Positions 25,058 to 32,948 of a DNA stretch of 42,635 nucleotides are shown here, piece after piece (the first letter of the stretch is position 1; every line of letters begins with the position of its first letter). The stretch comes from Dysgonamonadaceae bacterium. GTDB taxonomy: Bacteria > Bacteroidota > Bacteroidia > Bacteroidales > Azobacteroidaceae. The notes under the pieces were generated by a model, which did not search any database, was not told the origin of the DNA, and worked only from the letters and a program-made list of their open reading frames with translations. The DNA lies in contig JAITQA010000135.1 in the NCBI GenBank assembly GCA_031289145.1, positions 1 to 42,635 on the forward strand, given 5' to 3'. Both the position numbers and the translations under genes were made by a program.

Positions 25058-26638
25058 ATGAAAGATTTACCGATAGGGGTACAGTCATTTGAGGACATGC
25101 GCAGTCGGAACTACCTCTATATCGACAAGACGGAGCATGTCCACCGGATAGCGACTACCGGCAAGACATATTTCCTGTCGCGTCCGCGCCGTTTCGGAAA
25201 GTCGCTGCTTATAAGTACGCTGCACGAACTCTACAACGGTCGCAAAGACCTTTTCGAGGGGCTTTATATCTACGATAAATGGGACTGGACGCAGCAGTAT
25301 CCGGTGATCAGGCTTGACTGGATACTAATCTCTCGTGAAACACCGGAAGAGATAGAACGCAGCCTGCGCAACAAATTTATGCGCTTTGCACGTGAGAACG
25401 ACATTCACCTGTATTCCGATTATGCCTCCGACTGCTTGGAAGAACTGATAGTTGAGTTGCACCGCAAAACCGGCAAAAAGGTAGTTGTGCTTGTGGACGA
25501 ATACGATGCTCCGATACTGGATGCCATAGGCAAACCCGGCGAACTGATCGCTGCAATCAAGGCTAAAGTACAGGGTATCTACAAGATACTGAAAGGAACC
25601 GACGACCATCTGGAAAAGATATTCCTGACCGGAGTATCCAAGTTTGCAGGCCTGTCGGTGTTCTCTGCGCTCAACAACCCCAAGGATATTACGCTTCAGA
25701 AGTATTATTCGACTATTTGCGGCTATACTCAGGAAGAACTGGAAGCGAATTTTGCGGAATACATAGATGTCCTTGCCAAGGAAATGAACATGCCCCGCGC
25801 CGCATTTCTGGATGAGATGCGGGAGCGTTATAACGGCTTTTCGTGGGACGGACAGTCCACCGTTTACAATCCTTTCAGTATTCTTCGGGTTTTCGACGAG
25901 CGCAGGTTTGGTAATTTCTGGTTCAATACCGCTACTCCTGCCTTCCTGATAAAACTGCTAAAGAAACGGAATCAGGTAGAAAAATATACAATGCCGGTGA
26001 AGACTACCGAATCGGTGTTTGGCAGCTACGACCCCGAGGCGTTGGAAACTATCCCCCTGCTGTTTCAGACGGGCTATCTGACTGTCAAGAACATCGTTTT
26101 CGACAACGAGCTGATTTATACGCTTGAGGCGCCAAACAAGGAGGTGCGGAAAGCCTTTTCCGACCATCTGTTCAAGGAGTTTGCCGGTCTGTCGTCGGAG
26201 GATATGACCTCTGTTCAGCGCGATATGATACGTCAGATCAGGGAGCTTGATTCGGAGGGGTTCAACCGCAGTCTGAAGGCGATGATCGCACACGTGCCGT
26301 CGATACTGCATATCGCAGAGGAGAAGTATTATCACTCCCTGTTTCTGATATGGCTGTACGCTTTGGGCTTTAAGATAGAGGATGAGGTGCTGACCAATAT
26401 CGGGCGGATAGACGCTGTCTGGCGCATGAAAGACACGACCGTCATCGCCGAGTTGAAACACGACCGTCAAGCGCCGTTGGAGCGACTGCTGTTCGAAGCC
26501 GAAGCACAGATAAGTAACAAGAAGTATTACGAGCGCTATGCAGTCGAAGGTAAGCGTCTGATCCTCCTCGCAGTAGCCTTTTCCGGCAAGGAAGCGGGAT
26601 GCAAAATAACAGGAACTCAAAAAAGTTTTATGCGATAA
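25058..26638 (+). CDS. AAA-ATPase-like protein with C-terminal PD-(D/E)XK nuclease domain
   Basis: A 526-residue protein of the AAA-ATPase-like (PF09820) plus PD-(D/E)XK (PF08011, DUF1703) family, which occurs in many copies in Bacteroidota and whose role is not settled. The N-terminus 'LPIGVQSFEDMRSRNYLYIDKTEHV' is the family signature; Walker A is RPRRFGKS (K48), Walker B VVLVDEYDAP (D147, E148). The C-terminal nuclease core is GRIDAVW (D452) and AELK (E465, K467), so both sites look intact. The frame runs to 24941, but those residues come from a hairpin repeat and promoter DNA; the ATG at 25052 or 25058 is the start. It is flanked by repeats and has its own promoter, typical of a mobile or multi-copy accessory gene. 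Confidence 0.88.
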   Translation: MKDLPIGVQSFEDMRSRNYLYIDKTEHVHRIATTGKTYFLSRPRRFGKSLLISTLHELYNGRKDLFEGLYIYDKWDWTQQYPVIRLDWILISRETPEEIERSLRNKFMRFARENDIHLYSDYASDCLEELIVELHRKTGKKVVVLVDEYDAPILDAIGKPGELIAAIKAKVQGIYKILKGTDDHLEKIFLTGVSKFAGLSVFSALNNPKDITLQKYYSTICGYTQEELEANFAEYIDVLAKEMNMPRAAFLDEMRERYNGFSWDGQSTVYNPFSILRVFDERRFGNFWFNTATPAFLIKLLKKRNQVEKYTMPVKTTESVFGSYDPEALETIPLLFQTGYLTVKNIVFDNELIYTLEAPNKEVRKAFSDHLFKEFAGLSSEDMTSVQRDMIRQIRELDSEGFNRSLKAMIAHVPSILHIAEEKYYHSLFLIWLYALGFKIEDEVLTNIGRIDAVWRMKDTTVIAELKHDRQAPLERLLFEAEAQISNKKYYERYAVEGKRLILLAVAFSGKEAGCKITGTQKSFMR

Positions 26639-26664
26639 ATAGTCCGTATTTCAATTATTATCAT

Positions 26665-26672
26665 TAATTTTG
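26665..26672 (+). promoter_or_regulatory. Promoter -7 element of the DUF3467-thrA run
   Basis: TAATTTTG fits TAnnTTTG. No clear -33 element. The transcript would start near 26679, about 35 bases before the ATG at 26714. Confidence 0.5.
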
Positions 26673-26713
26673 TCGCCTAAAAACATGACAGCTTGTCAGA
26701 AAAATTTATAACA

Positions 26714-27019
26714 ATGGAAAAGCAACAGCAGAACAATATTCAGATTGAACTGACGGACGAAATCGCACAGGGAATTTATTCCAATTTGGCGGTTATCGCT
26801 CATTCGTCATCCGAATTTGTAGTAGATTTTGTCCGTTTGATGCCGGGTGTTCCCAAGGCAAAAGTACAGTCCCGGATTATTTTAACACCGGAACATGCCA
26901 AAAGGTTGATGCTGGCATTGACCGATAACATTAAAAAGTACGAATCGCAAAACGGAGAAATCAAATTACAGAGTGCGGGCTTTAATCCGCCGATTATTGG
27001 TCCTGTAGGGGAAGCTTGA
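26714..27019 (+). CDS. DUF3467 family protein
   Basis: A 101-residue cytosolic protein of unknown function. The body, 'IYSNLAVIAHSSSEFVVDF' then 'VRLMPGVPKAKVQSRIIL' and 'TPEHAKRLMLALTDNIKKYE', matches DUF3467 (PF11950), widespread in Bacteroidota. A TTG at 26693 would add seven residues, but the ATG at 26714 fits better with the promoter and with the Gln-rich start usual for the family. thrA begins 11 bases downstream, so the two are cotranscribed. No enzymatic motif is visible. Confidence 0.85.
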   Translation: MEKQQQNNIQIELTDEIAQGIYSNLAVIAHSSSEFVVDFVRLMPGVPKAKVQSRIILTPEHAKRLMLALTDNIKKYESQNGEIKLQSAGFNPPIIGPVGEA

Positions 27020-27030
27020 TGTATTAAGGT

Positions 27031-29466
27031 ATGAAAGTAATGAAATTTGGCGGGACTTCGGTTGGTTCCGCAGAAAGTATTATAAGGGTAAAAGAGATTG
27101 TCGAGTCCGTTAAGGAACCTGTTATCGTCGTAGTTTCCGCTCTGGGAGGCATTACCGACCAGTTGCTGCATACATCCCGCTTGGCTGCACAGGGGGAGCA
27201 CGCCTACGAAAAAGAATACAATCACATTGTCGGTCGCCATATAGAATTGGTAGAGGCGGTGATTAGCGACCCTGCTATCCGGAATTATCTGTTGAAACAG
27301 GTGATTGCTTTGCTGGACGAATTGGGCAATATATTAAAAGGTGTATTTTTGGTGCATGACCTTTCCCAGAAAACTTCCGACATCATCGTGAGTTATGGTG
27401 AAAGATTGAGTTCCCTGATTGTCTCCAATGTGATTGTCGGCGCTCACTTGTTTGACGCCCGCGAATTTATCAAGACAGAGAAACAATTCAAAAAGCATAT
27501 TGTCGATTTTGAGAGAACCAACCGTTTAATTGCGGAAGCTTTCAAGAACCTGCCGCTTGTTTCTGTTGTTCCCGGTTTTGTTTCTCAGGATGTGCACACG
27601 GGCGATATTAGTAATTTGGGACGCGGCGGTTCCGATTACACATCCTCTATTCTGGCTGCTGCTTTGGATGCCGCTATTCTGGAAATCTGGACGGATGTGG
27701 ACGGTTTTATGACCGCCGACCCGAAAGTAATTTCTTCCGCTTATGTTATCAAGGATTTAACCTACATTGAGGCCATGGAATTGTCGAATTTCGGCGCCAA
27801 AGTGATTTATCCGCCGACCATTTTCCCGGTATATCATAAAAATATTCCGATATTGATAAAAAACACTTTCAATCCGGAATCCGAAGGAACATACATTTCA
27901 AAAATCAAAAAGAACGGCGGTAAATCCATCAAGGGTATTTCATCCATCGACGACACCTGCCTGATTACTGTACAAGGTTTGGGAATGGTGGGTGTGATTG
28001 GTGTTAACTACCGGATTTTTCGCGCCCTTTCGAAAGCCGGAATCAGCGTCTTCATGGTTTCTCAGGCATCTTCCGAAAACACGACTTCTTTCGCCGTAAA
28101 AAACGAAGACGAAGTCTTGTCTATGCAAGTTTTGAAAGAAGAATTTAAACTGGAATTGTCGCAAGGTGGAATCAATGACGTCAAATCGGAAAAAAATCTG
28201 GCTACTGTGGCGATTGTCGGTGAGAATATGAAACAAACTCCGGGAATAGCCGGTAAATTGTTTGGAACTTTAGGTCGGAGCGGAATTAGTGTAATTGCTT
28301 GTGCACAAGGAGCTTCTGAAACAAATATCTCCTTTGTTATTGATAAGATTTACCTGAGAAAAGCTTTGAATTCCATCCATGATTCTTTCTTCTTGTCGGA
28401 ATACCAGGTACTGAATATATTCCTGACGGGAACCGGCACGGTAGGCGGTAGTTTGTTGGCACAAATCAAGTTGCAGCAAAAAACATTGACGGAACACAAC
28501 GGATTGAAACTGAATGTTGTGGGAATTGCCGATGTCGATAATATGATTCTCGACAGAAGGGGAATCGACTTGGATACTTACGCGGAAGCGTTAAAAACAA
28601 AAGGACAGCCTACCTCTCCGGAATTGCTCCGGGAAGAAATCCTGAAAATGAACATTTTCAATTCCGTATTTGTCGATTGTACGGCAAGCGCTCAGATTGC
28701 AGGCTTATACGGCGATTTCCTGTCGCATAATATTTCTGTGGTAGCCGCGAATAAAATTGCCGCATCTTCGGAGTATGAAAATTATCACCAACTGAAAGAA
28801 ACCGCTCGCAAAAAAGGCGTGAAGTTTTTGTTCGAAACCAATGTTGGCGCAGGTTTACCGATTATCAACACGATGAATGCCCTGATAAACAGCGGAGATA
28901 AAATCGTGAAGTTGCAAGCGGTACTGTCCGGAACGCTGAATTTTATTTTTAATACTATTTCAGCTGATGTTCTTTTGAGTAAAGCCATAAAAATGGCGCA
29001 GGAAGCTCGCTTTTCGGAACCGGACCCACGTATTGATTTGAGTGGCACGGATGTTATACGAAAATTAGTAATTCTTTCTCGTGAAGCAGGTTATAAAGTA
29101 AATCAGCATGATGTAGAGAAGCATTTGTTTATACCGGATAACTATTTTGAAGGTTCATTGGATGATTTCTGGCATTCTATTCCGAACTTGGATGTTGAAT
29201 TTGAAACAAAACGCAAACAATTGGAAGCGGAAGGTAAACGTTTCCGTTTTGTGGCTGAAATGGACAACGGCAAATGTCGGGTAGGTTTGCAGGCCGTTGA
29301 CCGTAGTCATCCTTTCTACGAATTGGAAGGAAGCAACAACATCATCATGATAACGACGGAAAGATACGACGAGTTCCCGATGATTATCAAAGGCTATGGC
29401 GCCGGAGCCGCAGTGACTGCAGCCGGTGTTTTTGCAGACATCATCAGTATTGCAAACATCAGATAA
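27031..29466 (+). CDS. thrA: Bifunctional aspartokinase/homoserine dehydrogenase
   Basis: Catalyses the first and third steps of the threonine/methionine branch from aspartate: phosphorylation of aspartate and NAD(P)H reduction of aspartate semialdehyde to homoserine. The 811 residues match E. coli ThrA in length. Aspartokinase at about 1-290 starts with 'MKVMKFGGTSVG' and has 'GRGGSDYTSSILAAAL' and 'WTDVDGFMTADP'; two ACT regulatory domains at about 310-455 ('VQGLGMVGVIGVNYRIF', 'VAIVGENMKQTPGIAGKLF'); homoserine dehydrogenase from about 462 with NAD site 'LTGTGTVGGSLL', 'VVAANKIAASSEY', 'LFETNVGAGLPII' and 'LSGTLNFIFN'. The ACT domains imply feedback control by threonine. The usual followers thrB and thrC are absent; the next gene starts in the TAATG overlap. 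Confidence 0.97.
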   Translation: MKVMKFGGTSVGSAESIIRVKEIVESVKEPVIVVVSALGGITDQLLHTSRLAAQGEHAYEKEYNHIVGRHIELVEAVISDPAIRNYLLKQVIALLDELGNILKGVFLVHDLSQKTSDIIVSYGERLSSLIVSNVIVGAHLFDAREFIKTEKQFKKHIVDFERTNRLIAEAFKNLPLVSVVPGFVSQDVHTGDISNLGRGGSDYTSSILAAALDAAILEIWTDVDGFMTADPKVISSAYVIKDLTYIEAMELSNFGAKVIYPPTIFPVYHKNIPILIKNTFNPESEGTYISKIKKNGGKSIKGISSIDDTCLITVQGLGMVGVIGVNYRIFRALSKAGISVFMVSQASSENTTSFAVKNEDEVLSMQVLKEEFKLELSQGGINDVKSEKNLATVAIVGENMKQTPGIAGKLFGTLGRSGISVIACAQGASETNISFVIDKIYLRKALNSIHDSFFLSEYQVLNIFLTGTGTVGGSLLAQIKLQQKTLTEHNGLKLNVVGIADVDNMILDRRGIDLDTYAEALKTKGQPTSPELLREEILKMNIFNSVFVDCTASAQIAGLYGDFLSHNISVVAANKIAASSEYENYHQLKETARKKGVKFLFETNVGAGLPIINTMNALINSGDKIVKLQAVLSGTLNFIFNTISADVLLSKAIKMAQEARFSEPDPRIDLSGTDVIRKLVILSREAGYKVNQHDVEKHLFIPDNYFEGSLDDFWHSIPNLDVEFETKRKQLEAEGKRFRFVAEMDNGKCRVGLQAVDRSHPFYELEGSNNIIMITTERYDEFPMIIKGYGAGAAVTAAGVFADIISIANIR

Positions 29467-30686
29467 TGGCAAAAACGGAAAATATACAGTTAATCAAGAA
29501 CCGCTTCGGGATTATTGGAAACAGTCCTTTGCTGGAGCGTGAAATAGAGAAAGTCCTGGTGATTGCCCCGACCGATTTATCCGTGTTGATTATCGGTGAA
29601 AGCGGGGTAGGAAAAGAGGTTTTTCCGCAAATCATTCACCAGAACAGTACCCGGAAGCACGGCTCTTACATTGCGGTTAACTGTGGCGCTATTCCTGAAG
29701 GAACCATTGATTCGGAACTTTTCGGTCATGAAAAAGGTTCGTTTACAGGCGCTTTGGCCGAAAGAAAAGGCTATTTTGAAGTGGCCGACAAAGGCACGAT
29801 TTTCTTGGATGAAGTCGGCGAATTACCGATGTCCACGCAAGCCCGTTTGCTTCGGGTGCTGGAATATGGGGAATTTATCAAAGTCGGTTCATCCAAAGTA
29901 CAGAAAACGGATGTGCGAATTGTTGCCGCTACCAATGTCGATTTGGTAAAAGCCATCCGAAACGGCAAATTCAGGGAGGATTTGTATTACCGGCTGAATA
30001 CGGTGCCGGTGCTGGTTCCGCCCTTGCGCGAAAGAAAAGATGATACTCCCTTATTGTTCAGGAAATTTTCCGGCGATTTTGCTGAAAAATACCATGTACC
30101 TGCCATTTATTTGACGGATGATGCCAAAACGTTTCTGACAAAATACCGTTGGCCGGGAAATATCCGTGAATTGAAAAATATTACGGAACGCATCTCAATC
30201 ATAGAAAATGAACGGGAAATTACGGCAGATATATTGAAAACTTATTTGGTAAATCCCGATATAGGTCTGCCGGTTTTGGTGCAACCGGAGTCCGACCGCT
30301 TATTCAACAATGAACGGGAAATACTCTACCAAATCCTTTTTGATATGCGGAATGATATCAATGAATTGAAAAAAATGGTTCCGGGACTGAATAAAGAGAC
30401 AACGCAGATTAATACGGATATTTCACATGTAAGGTTCCAACATCCTGTAAAAAATACTGTTCCGGATAAACTAATTGAGGAAGAACCGGTTCCTTATGCC
30501 GATGAATATGCCGATGAAGAAATTAAAGAATCCGAATCCGAAACATTGTCTTTGGAAGAGGTTGAAAAAGAAATGATACGGAAAGCTTTGGAACGCCATA
30601 AGGGAAAACGGCGGAATGCCGCTAATGATTTGAAGATATCCGAACGTACTTTGTATAGAAAAATTAAAGAATATGGCTTGGAATAA
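29466..30686 (+). CDS. Sigma-54-interacting transcriptional activator without receiver domain
   Basis: A 406-residue bacterial enhancer-binding protein. The AAA+ domain begins almost at once: Walker A GESGVGK (44-50), then 'NCGAIPEGTIDSELFGHEKGSFTGA' in which the GAFTGA loop that contacts sigma-54 reads GSFTGA (91-96), Walker B FLDEVGELP (113-), 'LLRVLEYGEF', 'REDLYYRLN', 'PPLRER' and 'YRWPGNIRELKN'. After an acidic linker a Fis-type helix-turn-helix ends the protein ('EMIRKALERHKGKRRNAAND' then 'LKISERTLYRKIKEYGLE'). There is no receiver, PAS or GAF domain, so activity is probably set by level or by a partner. It begins within the thrA stop and overlaps lptE by 14 bases, placing it in an operon with outer-membrane biogenesis genes. 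Confidence 0.93.
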   Translation: MAKTENIQLIKNRFGIIGNSPLLEREIEKVLVIAPTDLSVLIIGESGVGKEVFPQIIHQNSTRKHGSYIAVNCGAIPEGTIDSELFGHEKGSFTGALAERKGYFEVADKGTIFLDEVGELPMSTQARLLRVLEYGEFIKVGSSKVQKTDVRIVAATNVDLVKAIRNGKFREDLYYRLNTVPVLVPPLRERKDDTPLLFRKFSGDFAEKYHVPAIYLTDDAKTFLTKYRWPGNIRELKNITERISIIENEREITADILKTYLVNPDIGLPVLVQPESDRLFNNEREILYQILFDMRNDINELKKMVPGLNKETTQINTDISHVRFQHPVKNTVPDKLIEEEPVPYADEYADEEIKESESETLSLEEVEKEMIRKALERHKGKRRNAANDLKISERTLYRKIKEYGLE

Positions 30687-31176
30687 GAATCTGTTTATCA
30701 TCGTTTTACTTCTTTTGACGTCTTGTTCTGTTACTTACAAGTTCGAAGGCGGCAGCGTGAATTACGATTTAACGAAAACAATTCGTATTATCCAGTTTCC
30801 CAATCGGACTCCTTCTTTTCCCGAATTGTCTCAGGTTTTTGATTTAGCATTGAGAAAACGGTTTATAGAGCAAACGCGCTTAAAGGAAGTGTCGAACGGC
30901 GGTGATATAGAAATCGAAGGAGAAATTTCATCCGTCAATATACAAGGTATGGCTGTGAAAGAAGACGCTTATGCTTCTCAAACTCGCTTAACGATTTCTG
31001 TGAGAGTACAATATGTCAATAACAAGGAAGCCGGGAAAGATGTTGACCAGAGTTTTTCCGCTTTCCGGGAATTTGCGAGCACTCAATCTTTAGAATCAGT
31101 TCAAGACCAGCTAATTAAAGAGATTGTGGATGAATTGATTGACAGTATTTATAATTCGACGGTAGCCAATTGGTAA
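30673..31176 (+). CDS. lptE: LPS assembly lipoprotein LptE (Bacteroidota type)
   Basis: A 167-residue outer-membrane lipoprotein that plugs the LptD barrel and helps insert lipopolysaccharide. The lipobox is LLTSC with Cys18. 'YKFEGGSVNYDLTKTIRIIQFPN' and 'LSQVFDLALRKRFIEQTRLKEV' fit the Bacteroidota LptE family, including a beta-rich core and C-terminal helix. Its first codons overlap the end of the sigma-54-type regulator by 14 bases, showing translational coupling. The ordering regulator, lptE, hypothetical, secG is, as I recall, conserved in the phylum, which supports the call despite low sequence conservation of the family. Confidence 0.87.
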   Translation: MAWNKNLFIIVLLLLTSCSVTYKFEGGSVNYDLTKTIRIIQFPNRTPSFPELSQVFDLALRKRFIEQTRLKEVSNGGDIEIEGEISSVNIQGMAVKEDAYASQTRLTISVRVQYVNNKEAGKDVDQSFSAFREFASTQSLESVQDQLIKEIVDELIDSIYNSTVANW

Positions 31177-31180
31177 AAAA

Positions 31181-31897
31181 ATGCGTGCAGAGAAAATTAT
31201 CGATTTGATGACAGGGACAGCGTACTACAACGAAGATACTTTATCTCAATTGTCGGCGGTAATAGACGAGTTTCCTTTTTTTCAGGCAGCGCATCTATTG
31301 TATGCCTTGAATTTTCTGGAACTGAAAGATACGCATTTTTCAATTGAACTGAGAAAGACCGCCGCTTATTTGAACGACCGGAAGAAACTTTTTTATTTAG
31401 TGGAGGATGCCTATTTTAAACCGGAAACGATAGCGCTCTTGGAACGAAAGGAAGAAAAGGCCGTTTCATCATTCGATTTACTCGAACTCTTTCTGAAAGA
31501 TAAGGATAAAGACACCAATCAGTCTTCAATGGCCGGAATTGATTATGTATCTCATTATCTTTCGGATGATGCAGGTAATGATGCCCCTGCATCACCGCCT
31601 TTGCAGCACCAGGAAGCGATAGACAAATTTTTGAAAGAAGGCGCTCATTCGCTTGTGAAATTTAATTTGAACGATACGGAAGTCGGCGTGGAATCTCATG
31701 ACCGGGATTTGGATACGGTTGATGAAAATAGTTTTTTTTCCGAGACTTTGGCCAAAATATATATCAAACAAAAGAAATATGGCCGGGCTTTGACAATTAT
31801 CCGCAAATTAAATTTGCTTTATCCGGAAAAAAATCGTTACTTTGCAGACCAAATTCGTTTTTTGGAAAAACTGATTATTAACACAAAAAATTTATAG
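31181..31897 (+). CDS. Conserved hypothetical protein, possible TPR-like, between lptE and secG
   Basis: A 238-residue protein without signal peptide or membrane helix. The N-terminal part is helical ('YYNEDTLSQLSAVIDEFPFF', 'AAHLLYALNFLELKDTHFSI', 'LRKTAAYLNDRKKLFYLVED'), the middle is acidic and low in complexity, and the end ('FSETLAKIYIKQKKYGRALT', 'IIRKLNLLYPEKNRYFADQI') looks like one tetratricopeptide unit. Homologues sit in the same place in other Bacteroidota and are usually called hypothetical or TPR proteins. Spacing of four bases to lptE and six to secG indicates one transcript. A scaffold role in envelope biogenesis is only a guess from context. Confidence 0.8.
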   Translation: MRAEKIIDLMTGTAYYNEDTLSQLSAVIDEFPFFQAAHLLYALNFLELKDTHFSIELRKTAAYLNDRKKLFYLVEDAYFKPETIALLERKEEKAVSSFDLLELFLKDKDKDTNQSSMAGIDYVSHYLSDDAGNDAPASPPLQHQEAIDKFLKEGAHSLVKFNLNDTEVGVESHDRDLDTVDENSFFSETLAKIYIKQKKYGRALTIIRKLNLLYPEKNRYFADQIRFLEKLIINTKNL

Positions 31898-31903
31898 TAA
31901 ACA

Positions 31904-32263
31904 ATGTACATTTTTATTTCTATTTTGATTGTATTTCTTGCCTTACTTTTGGTATTGATTGTCATTGTGCAAAATTCGAAAGGAGGAGGTTTAGCCGCAG
32001 GATTTTCTTCGTCTAATCAAGTGATGGGCGTCCGTAAAACAACTGATTTCCTTGAGAAAGCAACTTGGGGACTGGCTGGTGCCATTGTAGTTCTCTGTAT
32101 CGGTGCATCAATTGCTTTGCCGCGTGGTCAGAATGTAAAAGACACGGGGCTGAAAGAAGAAATCCAAAACAGACTCCCGGCTGCCGACCAGAATGCAGTA
32201 TCGCCTTTTGAGACGCCGGTTTCTGAAGGGGGACAAGCGCCGATTGCCATTCCGGAAGAGTAA
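31904..32263 (+). CDS. secG: Preprotein translocase subunit SecG
   Basis: A small inner-membrane subunit of the SecYEG channel, 119 residues. Two hydrophobic segments (residues about 1-23 and 50-70) flank the family motif 'IVQNSKGGGLAAGF' followed by 'QVMGVRKTTDFLEKATWGLA'. The C-terminal tail is polar and rich in Pro, Gln and Glu, longer than in E. coli but normal for Bacteroidota. ung starts 13 bases downstream on the same strand. Confidence 0.95.
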   Translation: MYIFISILIVFLALLLVLIVIVQNSKGGGLAAGFSSSNQVMGVRKTTDFLEKATWGLAGAIVVLCIGASIALPRGQNVKDTGLKEEIQNRLPAADQNAVSPFETPVSEGGQAPIAIPEE

Positions 32264-32276
32264 GAATAAAATAATA

Positions 32277-32939
32277 ATGGATGTAAAAATCGAACAATCA
32301 TGGAAAGAACGGTTGACCGCAGAGTTTGAGAAGCCGTATTTCAGTGCATTGACCGATTTTGTAAGGCGGGAATATGTCGCTCACCGGATTTATCCTAAGG
32401 GGAGCCTGATATTTAATGCCTTTGATAAGACTGCTTTTGACAAGGTAAAAGTAGTTATTTTAGGACAAGACCCTTACCATGAGCCGGGACAGGCTCATGG
32501 TTTGTGTTTTTCGGTGAACGATGGCATAGCGCTCCCTCCCTCTCTTCAGAATATATACAAAGAATTGGAAGCCGATTTAGGTATTCCGCCGCGTACCTCC
32601 GGCAATCTGGCGCCTTGGGCAGCGCAGGGCGTTCTTTTGCTGAACGCTACACTGACCGTTAGGGCGCATCAGGCCGGTTCGCACCAACAACGTGGATGGG
32701 AAGAATTTACGGATGCCGTCATCCACAAAATCGCCGAAGAAAAAGAACATATCGTTTTCATCCTGTGGGGTTCTTATGCACAAAAGAAGGGCGCTTTTAT
32801 CGACCCGTTCAGGCATTTAATAATAAAATCGGCGCATCCTTCGCCCCTGTCCTCCTATCGAGGGTTCTTCGGAAGCAAGCCTTTCAGTAAGACCAACGAC
32901 TATCTGCTTCAAACCGAACAAATCCCGATTCAATGGTGA
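32277..32939 (+). CDS. ung: Uracil-DNA glycosylase
   Basis: Removes uracil from DNA as the first step of base excision repair. 220 residues, family 1 UDG. The catalytic Asp65 lies in GQDPYHEPGQAHGLCFSV and His187 in HPSPLSSYRGFFG; 'LLLNATLTVRAHQAGSHQQRGWEEF' carries the uracil-pocket Asn. The residue numbers match those of the E. coli enzyme within one. The frame extends up to 32193 but the ATG at 32277 is chosen because the earlier part overlaps secG and lacks family sequence. It ends nine bases before the convergent flippase gene. Confidence 0.97.
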   Translation: MDVKIEQSWKERLTAEFEKPYFSALTDFVRREYVAHRIYPKGSLIFNAFDKTAFDKVKVVILGQDPYHEPGQAHGLCFSVNDGIALPPSLQNIYKELEADLGIPPRTSGNLAPWAAQGVLLLNATLTVRAHQAGSHQQRGWEEFTDAVIHKIAEEKEHIVFILWGSYAQKKGAFIDPFRHLIIKSAHPSPLSSYRGFFGSKPFSKTNDYLLQTEQIPIQW

Positions 32940-32948
32940 GTATTGCTC

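Noticed and set aside
27020-27030. Threonine attenuation leader before thrA
   Set aside because: The gap to DUF3467 is 11 bases and has no leader peptide or hairpin pair.
32193-32276. 28-residue N-terminal extension of uracil-DNA glycosylase
   Set aside because: It overlaps the secG tail in another frame; with the ATG at 32277 the catalytic residues fall at 65 and 187, as expected.
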